Source: an uncultured Lachnospiraceae bacterium (GTDB lineage Bacteria > Bacillota > Clostridia > Lachnospirales > Lachnospiraceae). From it: a DNA stretch of 64,000 nt. Made by a program: the position numbers and the translations under genes. Below the pieces are notes generated by a model. The model was given only the letters and a program-made list of their open reading frames with translations, was not told where the DNA came from and did not search any database. The stretch lies in NCBI GenBank assembly GCA_934351835.1, contig CAKRJP010000012.1:1-64000 (forward strand). Direction: 5' to 3'. This document shows positions 8,336 through 15,664 of this stretch, piece by piece (position 1 is the first letter of the stretch; the number at the start of each line of letters is the position of its first letter).

Positions 8336-9220
8336 ATGAATTTTGGTCTTAATCTGTCATTCGCCGTTAAACGGTGGTTAAAGCCTGAGCATCTGGCAAA
8401 AATGTGTAAAGAAGATTTTCGTGTATCTCATGTACAATTCACCTGGGATCTTATTGATCCATGGTGGCCGGAAGAAAAGCGAAAAATGATGGCAAAACGA
8501 TATCGTGATGCATTTTCCGCTTACGGTATTTCCATCGATGCTACTTTTGGCGGAGTTGCTTCTTATTCTTATCCGCAGCTTCTGTCACCTTATCCTGAAC
8601 AGCAGGAAATCTCCGTTGAATTTTTCAAACGGGCTATTGATCTGACATTGGAACTAGGCGCCGACATCATGGGAACTCCTGTTGGAGGCATGGACTATAA
8701 TGATGCCAGAGATCCAAAAAAGCGCAAAGAGTTATACCAGTCAATGTTAACTCATTTACGCACACTGGCCGACTACGGAAAACAACAAGGCTTAAAGGAA
8801 ATACATATAGAGGCAACACCTTTGATCACCGAATTTCCTCACAGTCCTTCTGTTGCAGTCCAGATGATGAAAGATTTAGAGGGAAGCGCGATTCCGATCA
8901 AATTGCTGATTGACTGGGGACATGCTTTATACCAGCCGTTACTCCAGGATGAAGCAGATATTAATCTGTGGTTTAAAACCTGCGCACCTTATATCGGATC
9001 CATCCATCTGCAGCAAACCGATGGATTATTAGATCGGCACTGGGACTTCACGCGGGAAGGAATTGTAACTCCGGATCTCATCAAAAAGGCTACTGCCGAC
9101 GCAGGTCTCGATGATATTCCGCAGTATCTGGAAGTTGTTACTATATTTGAAGTTCCTGACGAAGAAGTCTATGATGGAATGAAAAAGACCATGGATTACC
9201 TTCATGCAGAATTAGATTAA
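8336..9220 (+). CDS. Xylose-isomerase-like TIM-barrel sugar isomerase/epimerase
   Basis: 294 residues of the AP-endonuclease-2/xylose-isomerase-like TIM-barrel superfamily. Likely metal ligands sit in EIHIEATPL, LLIDWGHA and IGSIHLQQTDG. The opening GLNLSFAVKRW and VQFTWDLIDPWW resembles, from memory, the group containing the tetrulose-phosphate epimerase EryC. D-apiose isomerase belongs to the same superfamily. Between a split transketolase and an FGGY kinase, the simplest reading is an aldose-to-ketose isomerase ahead of the kinase. An epimerase acting on the phosphorylated product is the alternative. The ribosome site AAGGAGG is strong and the gene is 20 nt after its neighbour. Confidence 0.8.
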   Translation: MNFGLNLSFAVKRWLKPEHLAKMCKEDFRVSHVQFTWDLIDPWWPEEKRKMMAKRYRDAFSAYGISIDATFGGVASYSYPQLLSPYPEQQEISVEFFKRAIDLTLELGADIMGTPVGGMDYNDARDPKKRKELYQSMLTHLRTLADYGKQQGLKEIHIEATPLITEFPHSPSVAVQMMKDLEGSAIPIKLLIDWGHALYQPLLQDEADINLWFKTCAPYIGSIHLQQTDGLLDRHWDFTREGIVTPDLIKKATADAGLDDIPQYLEVVTIFEVPDEEVYDGMKKTMDYLHAELD

Positions 9221-9233
9221 AGGAGACATTTAT

Positions 9234-10763
9234 ATGAGTACACCAGTTTTTATTGGATGTGACATCGGTACTTCCGGCACAAAAGCTGTTGCCACCGATG
9301 TGAACGGGCAGATCCTTGCACAGTCCTCCAAAACATATGGTATTATCCAGCTCCACAACAACTGGGCAGAGCAGGAACCGGATGTATGGCTGAATGCAGC
9401 CTGTGATACCATTAAAGCCGTGATTGCAGACCTCCCTTCCAGCCAGGACATTAAGAGCATCTGCATCAGTGCTCTGTACGGAGGCACCGGTGCTATGTGC
9501 GACGAAAATATGGATTCCGTCAGACCGGCGTTGATCTGGATGGATCGTCGTGCGGAAGCAGAAGGTAAAGCTTTAGCCGATTCTATCGGCGAAGACAGGA
9601 TTTTCGAAGTATCCGGAAATGGTATCGATTCTTATTTCGGCTACACAAAACTTGTATGGGTGAAAGAACACGAACCTGAGAACTGGAAAAAAATAAAACA
9701 TATTATTCCGATCCACAGTTATATCATTTACAAAATGACCGGACAACTGACAGTTGATTATTGTTCTGCCGGAAATGTCGGCGGAATCTATGATTACAAC
9801 ACACACTCCTGGTCCAAAGAGATGTGCGAGAAGATGGAGATTCCTTATGATGCACTCCCGATGGTTTTTTACAATCCCAGTGACATCATTGGCGAACTGA
9901 ACCAGGAATACCAGGAGCGTCTCGGTCTGGATCATCCGATACCGATGTGTGCCGGAACCGTGGACTGTATTGCTTCCATGCTCAGTGCAGGTATCACCAA
10001 TCTCGGTGACAACGCCGCCGTTCTTGGTACTTCTCTGAACTGGGGGTACATACACAACAAAAAGCCGGACAATGCCAATCTGGTCTCTATGCCTTATTGT
10101 ATTGACCCGACCCACATCAGTTATACTTATGGCGGAGCTTCCACTTCCGGAGCGCTTCCAAGATGGTTCGTCAACAACTTCCTTGGGAACGACAGCGCTG
10201 CCGAATATGATGAACTCGAAGAACTCATTCGAACCCAGAAGATCGGGCCTGGTTCTGACGGTCTGATCGCGCTTCCATACTTCATGGGCGAACGCACACC
10301 GATTTGGGATGAAAAAGCCACCGGCGTTTTATTCGGACTTACCCTTTCTCACACTAAGGGACATATTTACCGTGCACTTTTAGAGGCGGTTGCTTACTCT
10401 TTATGTCATATCATGGAATCCATGAGTGATCCGGATGTGCAGATCAATAAGATTGTATTAGTCGGCGGAGGTGCCAAGTCTGCAATCTGGAAACAGATTT
10501 TTGCAGATGTTACAGGTCTTCCTATTTATACACCTGTACAGGAGATTGAAGCCCCACTCGGAGATGCTTACATGGCAGCGTTAGGTTCCGGTGAGATTGC
10601 GGATTTTGAGAAAATGGAATCATGGATCACAATGAATCCACCGATCGAGCCCGACAAAGAAGCTCATGAAACTTATAAGAAATATTACAAACTCTACAAA
10701 GAGTTGTACCCTTCACTCAAAGAGATCATGTCAAGACGTGCAGACATGCTCAACAATAAATAA
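9234..10763 (+). CDS. FGGY-family carbohydrate kinase (xylulokinase-like; candidate apulose kinase)
   Basis: 509 residues, the usual length for FGGY kinases. The N-terminal ATPase-fold half starts IGCDIGTSGTKAVATD and the second half has VGGGAKSAIWKQIFADVTG before PLGDAYMAALGSG. Residues WAEQEPDVW resemble xylulokinase. It would phosphorylate a ketose made by the upstream isomerase to give the transketolase substrate. Family members act on xylulose, ribulose, erythritol or apulose, and specificity cannot be read directly. A GGAG ribosome site overlaps the short gap after the isomerase gene. Confidence 0.88.
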   Translation: MSTPVFIGCDIGTSGTKAVATDVNGQILAQSSKTYGIIQLHNNWAEQEPDVWLNAACDTIKAVIADLPSSQDIKSICISALYGGTGAMCDENMDSVRPALIWMDRRAEAEGKALADSIGEDRIFEVSGNGIDSYFGYTKLVWVKEHEPENWKKIKHIIPIHSYIIYKMTGQLTVDYCSAGNVGGIYDYNTHSWSKEMCEKMEIPYDALPMVFYNPSDIIGELNQEYQERLGLDHPIPMCAGTVDCIASMLSAGITNLGDNAAVLGTSLNWGYIHNKKPDNANLVSMPYCIDPTHISYTYGGASTSGALPRWFVNNFLGNDSAAEYDELEELIRTQKIGPGSDGLIALPYFMGERTPIWDEKATGVLFGLTLSHTKGHIYRALLEAVAYSLCHIMESMSDPDVQINKIVLVGGGAKSAIWKQIFADVTGLPIYTPVQEIEAPLGDAYMAALGSGEIADFEKMESWITMNPPIEPDKEAHETYKKYYKLYKELYPSLKEIMSRRADMLNNK

Positions 10764-10785
10764 ACTCAAAAAGGAGAATGTTATC

Positions 10786-11496
10786 ATGAAAGTAGATTTT
10801 AGCAAAGTTGTAGAATTAAACCACCGCATGCTTCCAAGAGAAGAACCTTTTAACCTTCAGACATGGTTATATGATGTAAACTTCCTCGGCGAAAGAGGAG
10901 AACCGCACAGTCCCGGAACATGGTATGTATCAGGTGATGTAAACTTCTCTACACACTGCGGTACTCACGTAGAATTTCCGCTTCACCACGTAGAAGGCGG
11001 CGCAGATGCCTGCTCATTCCCATTAGATCATCTCATGTGTGAATGCCAGGTAATCGAAGTTCCGGGAAAAATCGGACATCCAAAACCGGGCGATATGGCA
11101 GGATATATCACTCTGGAAGATGTTAAGAAATACGACGACAAGATCAAAGAAGGAGATATCATCTTCTTCCACACAGGCTTTGACAAAAACTGGCGTACAG
11201 ATGACTGGGAAGCATTCCCTTATCTTACAACAGAGGCAGCTAAATATCTCGTAGAAGAGAAAAAAGTATTTGGTCTTGGAACAGACGCAACTTCTATCGA
11301 AGATCTGAACCTTCCGGATCAGCCAAACCACAATCTTGCCCTTGGACACGGATGCTGTATGATCGAGTCTTTGACAAACCTTGACAAGATCGAAGGCGGA
11401 AGAGCACTTGTAATCATGCTTCCACTGAGAATTCCTGGAATCGAGGCTTGCCCTTGCCGCATCATCGCAATCAACGAAGGCGGTATTACCGAGTAA
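10786..11496 (+). CDS. Cyclase-family metal hydrolase (kynurenine-formamidase-like fold)
   Basis: 236 residues of the PF04199 cyclase family. The family metal motif HxGTHxDxPxH appears as HCGTHVEFPLHH (residues 57-68), with Glu in place of the usual Asp. Known relatives open cyclic amides, lactones or arylformamides (kynurenine formamidase, isatin hydrolase). AAGGAG lies upstream of the ATG at 10786; longer in-frame starts would overlap the kinase gene and are rejected. It is the last gene of the transketolase operon, so it may open a lactone or ring form of the sugar, but I do not know its substrate. Confidence 0.85.
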   Translation: MKVDFSKVVELNHRMLPREEPFNLQTWLYDVNFLGERGEPHSPGTWYVSGDVNFSTHCGTHVEFPLHHVEGGADACSFPLDHLMCECQVIEVPGKIGHPKPGDMAGYITLEDVKKYDDKIKEGDIIFFHTGFDKNWRTDDWEAFPYLTTEAAKYLVEEKKVFGLGTDATSIEDLNLPDQPNHNLALGHGCCMIESLTNLDKIEGGRALVIMLPLRIPGIEACPCRIIAINEGGITE

Positions 11497-11511
11497 TTGA
11501 ATTACTGTATT

Positions 11512-11551
11512 AATAAAGAAAAGACTTCTCTCCCGAAGTCTTTTCTTTATT
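11512..11551. terminator. Bidirectional terminator between sugar operon and PHP gene
   Basis: A perfect 17-bp inverted repeat (AATAAAGAAAAGACTTC at 11512-11528, its complement at 11535-11551, loop TCTCCC). The A-rich left and T-rich right arms make it work on both strands, ending the plus-strand operon and the converging PHP gene. Confidence 0.92.
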
Positions 11552-11596
11552 ATATCTATATCCACATGTTTCATCTTTTCATGTCTGCATTTTTGT

Positions 11597-12544
11597 TCAG
11601 CATTCTTCGATCAGCCGGCGAAGCGGGGTTTTCATAAACTCATCATACGACAGTCCTTTTTCCCCCAGGTCGCGACATTTCGCTTCTGTCATTCCTTTCT
11701 TCCTGTCCCCATGATAGTCCGAACCTCCTGAGATAAAGCGAACCCGATCCGTATATCGTTCTCTGATCTCGGCCTCGATCTGCTTTGGAGTCAGTGTTCC
11801 CCCATAACTGGTCTTATTGTACGGGTAAGCCCCTTCTATTCCGTCAAGGCCCGCCTCGATCAGTCTGTCGATATATTCTGTCCTGTTTCCTTTTTCGCCG
11901 GACAGACAGGCAGCTTCTTCAATCAAATAAGGATGTGCGAGAACTGCAATTCCTCCGCTCTCTTTGATCAACCGGATTATATCTTCCGCCTCCGGTTTCT
12001 CACGTTTGATCTGGAACGATGGTGTATTTTTCACCATCAATTTTGCTTTGCTCCAGTCCTCTGCATAACCCTTATCTGCCATATATTCAAAAATCATCTT
12101 CTTCTGTACTTCTTCCCGGCTGATATTTCTCCCTTTATATGTACAGATTGCTTCCATCGACACAGGCATCCCCTGTTCCGTCAGTTTTTCGCACAAAAGA
12201 CTGTATCCTTTTATCTTACTCTCTACAGTCTTCTGCTCCTGAGCAGCAAAGCCTGGATGGGAAAAATCGCACCCAAGACCAACTACATGAACATCCTCGA
12301 TCTCTGTATTGCAGGAGAATTCTATGCCCGGTATGATACTGATACCTCTTTCTCTGCCGTACTCTTTCAGCGGAACCGCTCCGTCTTCGGTCGCCACGGC
12401 AGACAACGGCGTAATATCATGGTCAGTAATAGCGAGGACTTTAAGCCCTCGCTCTACTGCATGCTCTATTAACTCTTCATAAGTATCAGCTCCATCTGAA
12501 CGATTCGTATGCGTATGCAGATCACATTCATATGGTGCTCTCAT
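11597..12544 (-). CDS. PHP-domain phosphoesterase (RNase AM / nucleoside bisphosphate phosphatase type)
   Basis: 315 residues of the polymerase-and-histidinol-phosphatase fold. Metal-binding motifs run in order: DLHTHTNRSDG (residues 8-18), ITDHD, IIPGIEFSC, HVVGLG, VLAHPY and SGGSDYHGD. Characterised relatives (YciV/RnaAM, CV_1693) remove 5' nucleotides from short RNA or 3' phosphates from nucleoside bisphosphates. The gene begins 3 nt after the RpiB-family stop codon, so the two are co-transcribed. A link to sugar metabolism is possible but not evident from the protein. Confidence 0.85.
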   Translation of the reverse strand: MRAPYECDLHTHTNRSDGADTYEELIEHAVERGLKVLAITDHDITPLSAVATEDGAVPLKEYGRERGISIIPGIEFSCNTEIEDVHVVGLGCDFSHPGFAAQEQKTVESKIKGYSLLCEKLTEQGMPVSMEAICTYKGRNISREEVQKKMIFEYMADKGYAEDWSKAKLMVKNTPSFQIKREKPEAEDIIRLIKESGGIAVLAHPYLIEEAACLSGEKGNRTEYIDRLIEAGLDGIEGAYPYNKTSYGGTLTPKQIEAEIRERYTDRVRFISGGSDYHGDRKKGMTEAKCRDLGEKGLSYDEFMKTPLRRLIEEC

Positions 12545-12547
12545 ATA

Positions 12548-12988
12548 TTATCTCTCCTGATCATATTTTACAAAAGCATCTACCTTAGGCTGTGATGAGC
12601 ATCCCGGTACAAATTCATTTGTAAGGAATGTCTCTGTCATCAGTTCTCTTTCCTTGCTTCCTGTTGTAAATGCACCCATACATGCGATATTAGCATCATT
12701 GCTGAGACGTGCCCGCTGTGCAGAGTATACATCAGATAACAGTGCTGCATAAGCTCCTTTTACTTTATTTGCCGCAATAGAAACTCCAAGTCCTGTACCG
12801 CACAAAAGAATTCCTCTGTCATACTCACCAGCTGCTACAGCTTCTCCAACCTTAATTGCTACGTTCGCATAAATCGGATCCTCACTTCCGAAATCCGTGC
12901 ACTCTCCAAGGCCTTTACTCTCAATAAATTTGATCAGATCCTGCTTCTCTTTCTCTGCATTAGGGTCGCAACCAATTGCTATTTTCAT
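12548..12988 (-). CDS. rpiB: RpiB/LacAB-family sugar-phosphate isomerase
   Basis: 146 residues, the full RpiB length. The conserved ILLCGTGLGVSIAANK segment holds the active-site cysteine and phosphate-binding loop. The canonical N-terminal DHAG is replaced by DPNA, and the SAQRARLSNDANIACMG stretch resembles the erythrulose-4-phosphate isomerases (EryI/DerI) as much as ribose-5-phosphate isomerase B. It could therefore interconvert tetrose phosphates or simply ribose/ribulose-5-phosphate. AGGAGG lies about 11 nt before the ATG and a good promoter lies 41-69 bp upstream. It is followed immediately by the PHP gene. Confidence 0.85.
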   Translation of the reverse strand: MKIAIGCDPNAEKEKQDLIKFIESKGLGECTDFGSEDPIYANVAIKVGEAVAAGEYDRGILLCGTGLGVSIAANKVKGAYAALLSDVYSAQRARLSNDANIACMGAFTTGSKERELMTETFLTNEFVPGCSSQPKVDAFVKYDQER

Positions 12989-13028
12989 CTCTTTTTTCCT
13001 CCTGTTTTTGTGTATTTCAGATAGTTTA

Positions 13029-13057
13029 ATTTTACCATTTTGAGGGAAATCTGTCTA
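13029..13057 (-). promoter_or_regulatory. Promoter of the rpiB-PHP operon
   Basis: On the minus strand TAGACA (13057-13052), a 17-nt spacer and TAAAAT (13034-13029) form a sigma-A promoter. Transcription would start near 13022, giving a leader of about 30 nt with a strong AGGAGG. Confidence 0.7.
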
Positions 13058-13152
13058 TGGTTCACTATCCCAAATCTACGGAAATACATTCAGGAGATTG
13101 TATACGGTCACCAGGATTTTCGGATAACTCGGACTCCCCTTCGTCGTCTGAC

Positions 13153-13191
13153 AAAAAGGAGATTGCCGCCCAAAACCAGGCAACAACCCCC
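13153..13191 (-). terminator. Probable terminator after cstA
   Basis: Downstream of the carrier gene on the minus strand a GGGGGTTGTTGCC arm can pair, with two mismatches, with GGCAATCTCC and is followed by TTTTT. Stem quality is moderate. The surrounding 235-bp spacer shows nothing else apart from the rpiB promoter. Confidence 0.45.
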
Positions 13192-13223
13192 TCTTATTAG
13201 CTTTTATTAAATTATGTAAGAAC

Positions 13224-14927
13224 TTAAGCCGCTTTCTTTTCTGCTGCCTGTTTCTTAAATGTCTGAATACCTTCAACAACCAGGATAATAGCAAGGATTG
13301 CCATTGCTGCTGCGAAGAGTAACTGGAACCAGTCTCCCCAGAGAGCCTGTCCTGCTCCGATCATGATGATCTTAGCTTTTACAGTAAGCACTAAGCTGCA
13401 AAGTGTAGCTGCAAGCATGAATACCATTGGGAAGTAGAACATCTTGTTGTTCTTTCCTGCCTGTCCAAGCCATGCTGCAACAGCCATAAGCGCGATACCT
13501 GCAAGTAACTGGTTGGCTGCTCCGAACAATCCCCAGATCTGGCTGAGTGACAGTCCACCCAGGATACATCCGATGATTACCAGTGAAAGAGTACCAACAA
13601 GTGGATGTGCAAGGAATTTACGAGCTCCCTTAGCATCTTTCCATGTCTTTTCATCTTCTCTTAAGAATAACTCTGAGAATAAGAAACGTCCAAGACGTGT
13701 TCCTGTATCCAGTGATGTGAGCGCGAATACAGATACTGCTAATGTTAATAATGCATAAATTGTGTTATATACGTGTGATCCCTCTGTAGAGAACATTGTA
13801 GCGATACCTGCTGCAAATGCTGCCGGAGGACCGCCAAACTCTCCACCTGTGTATTTATCAAATACCATACCTACAGCGATCAAAGCTACGATACCAAGTG
13901 CAGACTCGATCAACATAGAACCATATGCAATCGGTTTTGCATTCTTCTCGTTATCAAGCTGTTTCGAAGATGTACCTGTAGAGATCAAGCTGTGGAATCC
14001 TGAACAAGCTCCACATGCTACTGTGATGAACAGTGCCGGGAACAGCGTTCCGATCGGTGTTGTCCATCCTGTAAATGCAGGAATGCTGAAAGTTGCATTT
14101 CCGTTAAATCCACAAACAAAGATACCGATCAGAGCCAGTGCCATCATACCATAAAGCAAGAAACTTGAAAGGTAATCACGTGGCTGTAACAGGATCCATA
14201 CCGGAACTAATGATGCGATAGCGATATAAGCTCCGATGAATACGATCCACTCTGTACGTGTCATTACGAAACCAAAGTTAAGACCGATTACGACGATTGC
14301 TACGATACCGATGATACCACCGATTGTTGCAGGTAATGTCTTAACTCCAAGACGGTTTGTAATATATCCATAAATGATTGCAAGTACGATGAACAGTAAT
14401 GAAATCATAGCTGTTGTCTGGTTACCTGTCGGTCCTCCAGTCACACCAAAACCTGCGTCACTCATGAATGTACCCGCTACTACGTTTACGAAAGATGCGA
14501 TAACGAGGATTAATACTAACAGAGCGAAAATAGTAAATAACTTCTGAGCTCTACGTCCCATAGAATCTCTGATGATCTCTCCTACTGATTTACCTTTATG
14601 ACGGATAGATGCGAATAATGAACCATAATCCTGAAGTCCTCCGAAGAAGATACCTCCGATGATACACCATAAAAATACCGGTACCCATCCAAATACTGCT
14701 GCCTGAATTGGTCCGTTAATTGGACCGGCACCTGCGATTGATGAAAAATGATGTCCCATCAGAACTGCAGGTTTTGCCGCAACATAATCAACTCCATCTT
14801 CCATCTCGATCGCTGGTGTTGACTTTTTAGGATCTACTCCCCACTGTTTTGCAAGCCATGAACCATAACCAACATAACCGATCAGAAGCAAGATGATTGC
14901 AACTACAATAATTAATATAGCTGTCAT
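13224..14927 (-). CDS. cstA: CstA-family carrier (carbon starvation protein; pyruvate/peptide transport)
   Basis: 567 residues with about 14-16 hydrophobic spans. The family-defining N-terminal block is clear: KPAVLMGHHFSSIAGAGPI (about residues 52-70), then the FFGGLQDYGSLFASIRHKGK loop. It is shorter than E. coli CstA (701) but normal for Gram-positive members. E. coli CstA and BtsT take up pyruvate, and earlier work linked CstA to peptides. It starts 31 nt after an unrecognised upstream gene with AAGGAGAGAGG before the ATG, so both are probably one operon. No LytTR-type control gene is next to it, unlike BtsT systems. Confidence 0.92.
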   Translation of the reverse strand: MTAILIIVVAIILLLIGYVGYGSWLAKQWGVDPKKSTPAIEMEDGVDYVAAKPAVLMGHHFSSIAGAGPINGPIQAAVFGWVPVFLWCIIGGIFFGGLQDYGSLFASIRHKGKSVGEIIRDSMGRRAQKLFTIFALLVLILVIASFVNVVAGTFMSDAGFGVTGGPTGNQTTAMISLLFIVLAIIYGYITNRLGVKTLPATIGGIIGIVAIVVIGLNFGFVMTRTEWIVFIGAYIAIASLVPVWILLQPRDYLSSFLLYGMMALALIGIFVCGFNGNATFSIPAFTGWTTPIGTLFPALFITVACGACSGFHSLISTGTSSKQLDNEKNAKPIAYGSMLIESALGIVALIAVGMVFDKYTGGEFGGPPAAFAAGIATMFSTEGSHVYNTIYALLTLAVSVFALTSLDTGTRLGRFLFSELFLREDEKTWKDAKGARKFLAHPLVGTLSLVIIGCILGGLSLSQIWGLFGAANQLLAGIALMAVAAWLGQAGKNNKMFYFPMVFMLAATLCSLVLTVKAKIIMIGAGQALWGDWFQLLFAAAMAILAIILVVEGIQTFKKQAAEKKAA

Positions 14928-14958
14928 GTTCCTCTCTCCTTTTCCTTAATATAGAATC

Positions 14959-15450
14959 TTAAAGTATATTGTTAAAGATTTTCTTCAGGTCCTGTCCCTG
15001 TCTGTTACAGAACTTTTCCCCTGTCGAAACATCCACAACAATCAAATGATAGTGGCTGAACCCCTGGAGGCTCATGCGGTAATTTTTATAATGCTTCAAT
15101 GATCTCGTTGCTTTCTGTGCAGCTTCCTCCACACGGTCCGCAATGACGATCAATGTCACATCCGTATTACGATGGTGTACATGCGGTTTCACTCTGGAAG
15201 TTCCTTTCTCCCATGCAGCTTCGTCCAGTTCTCTGAGCAATCCCTCACTCAACTCCTCTACAGATGCAAAGAATACATATTCATTAGACTCTGCCTCGCC
15301 GATCGTTGCACCTTTCACCAGAAAATACGCATCATCGTGAGAATGAAAAGCAGCCTCTGCCACAAATGGCTCTTCCGGCGATTCCATATCCACATCGTAA
15401 TAAGCCTGGTAAGAACGGAGCGCACGCTCCAATACTTCCTCTCTCAACAT
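14959..15450 (-). CDS. Unrecognised cytoplasmic protein encoded upstream of cstA
   Basis: About 163 residues with no membrane span or signal peptide. I do not recognise a family. The middle has an acidic segment (DVDMESPEEPF) and the C-terminal half a compact alpha/beta-looking region with HVHHRNTDVTLIVIADRVEE and FSHYHLIVVDVSTGE. The reading frame stays open to 15582, but that start lies upstream of the -10 of the promoter and inside the preceding terminator. The ATG at 15450, with GAGAGG 11 nt upstream, is preferred; a start between is possible. Its tight coupling to cstA suggests a carrier-associated or regulatory role, which is inference. Confidence 0.65.
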   Translation of the reverse strand: MLREEVLERALRSYQAYYDVDMESPEEPFVAEAAFHSHDDAYFLVKGATIGEAESNEYVFFASVEELSEGLLRELDEAAWEKGTSRVKPHVHHRNTDVTLIVIADRVEEAAQKATRSLKHYKNYRMSLQGFSHYHLIVVDVSTGEKFCNRQGQDLKKIFNNIL

Positions 15451-15539
15451 ACTTTCCAATACCTCTCTGGCACTTTTCCGCGTTAAACTTCTACGCAGAT
15501 CAGTAATTCTTAAATTTCTCTTAACTATTTGTAAAAAAT

Positions 15540-15568
15540 ATAATAGCACAACTTTTTTAAGAATGCAA
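15540..15568 (-). promoter_or_regulatory. Promoter of the 14959-15450 / cstA operon
   Basis: Minus strand TTGCAT (15568-15563), 17-nt spacer, TATTAT (15545-15540). It sits directly after the terminator of the sugar-transferase gene. Its position shows that the long N-terminal extension of the downstream reading frame is not translated. Confidence 0.75.
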
Positions 15569-15573
15569 CAAAA

Positions 15574-15611
15574 ACAGAGCATACTCTGTAATTTTTTAGA
15601 GTATACTCTGT
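15574..15611 (-). terminator. Terminator of the sugar-transferase gene
   Basis: A 14-bp stem with one mismatch (ACAGAGCATACTCT at 15574-15587; AGAGTATACTCTGT at 15598-15611), followed on the minus strand by TTTTTG. It separates the transferase gene from the cstA operon. Confidence 0.85.
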
Positions 15612-15664
15612 TTTGTTACTTTATTATCAATTAATATCCAAATCTTCTCGCCCAAAACACCCTG

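Noticed and set aside
11933..12472. 179-residue plus-strand frame opposite the PHP gene
   Set aside because: It is a shadow of a gene with complete PHP motifs and has no ribosome site or promoter.
13076..13294. 72-residue minus-strand frame at the end of cstA
   Set aside because: It starts inside cstA in another frame and runs through the terminator region; no ribosome site.
15451..15582. 44-residue hydrophobic N-terminal extension of the protein upstream of cstA
   Set aside because: It would start upstream of the -10 of the operon promoter, inside the preceding terminator.
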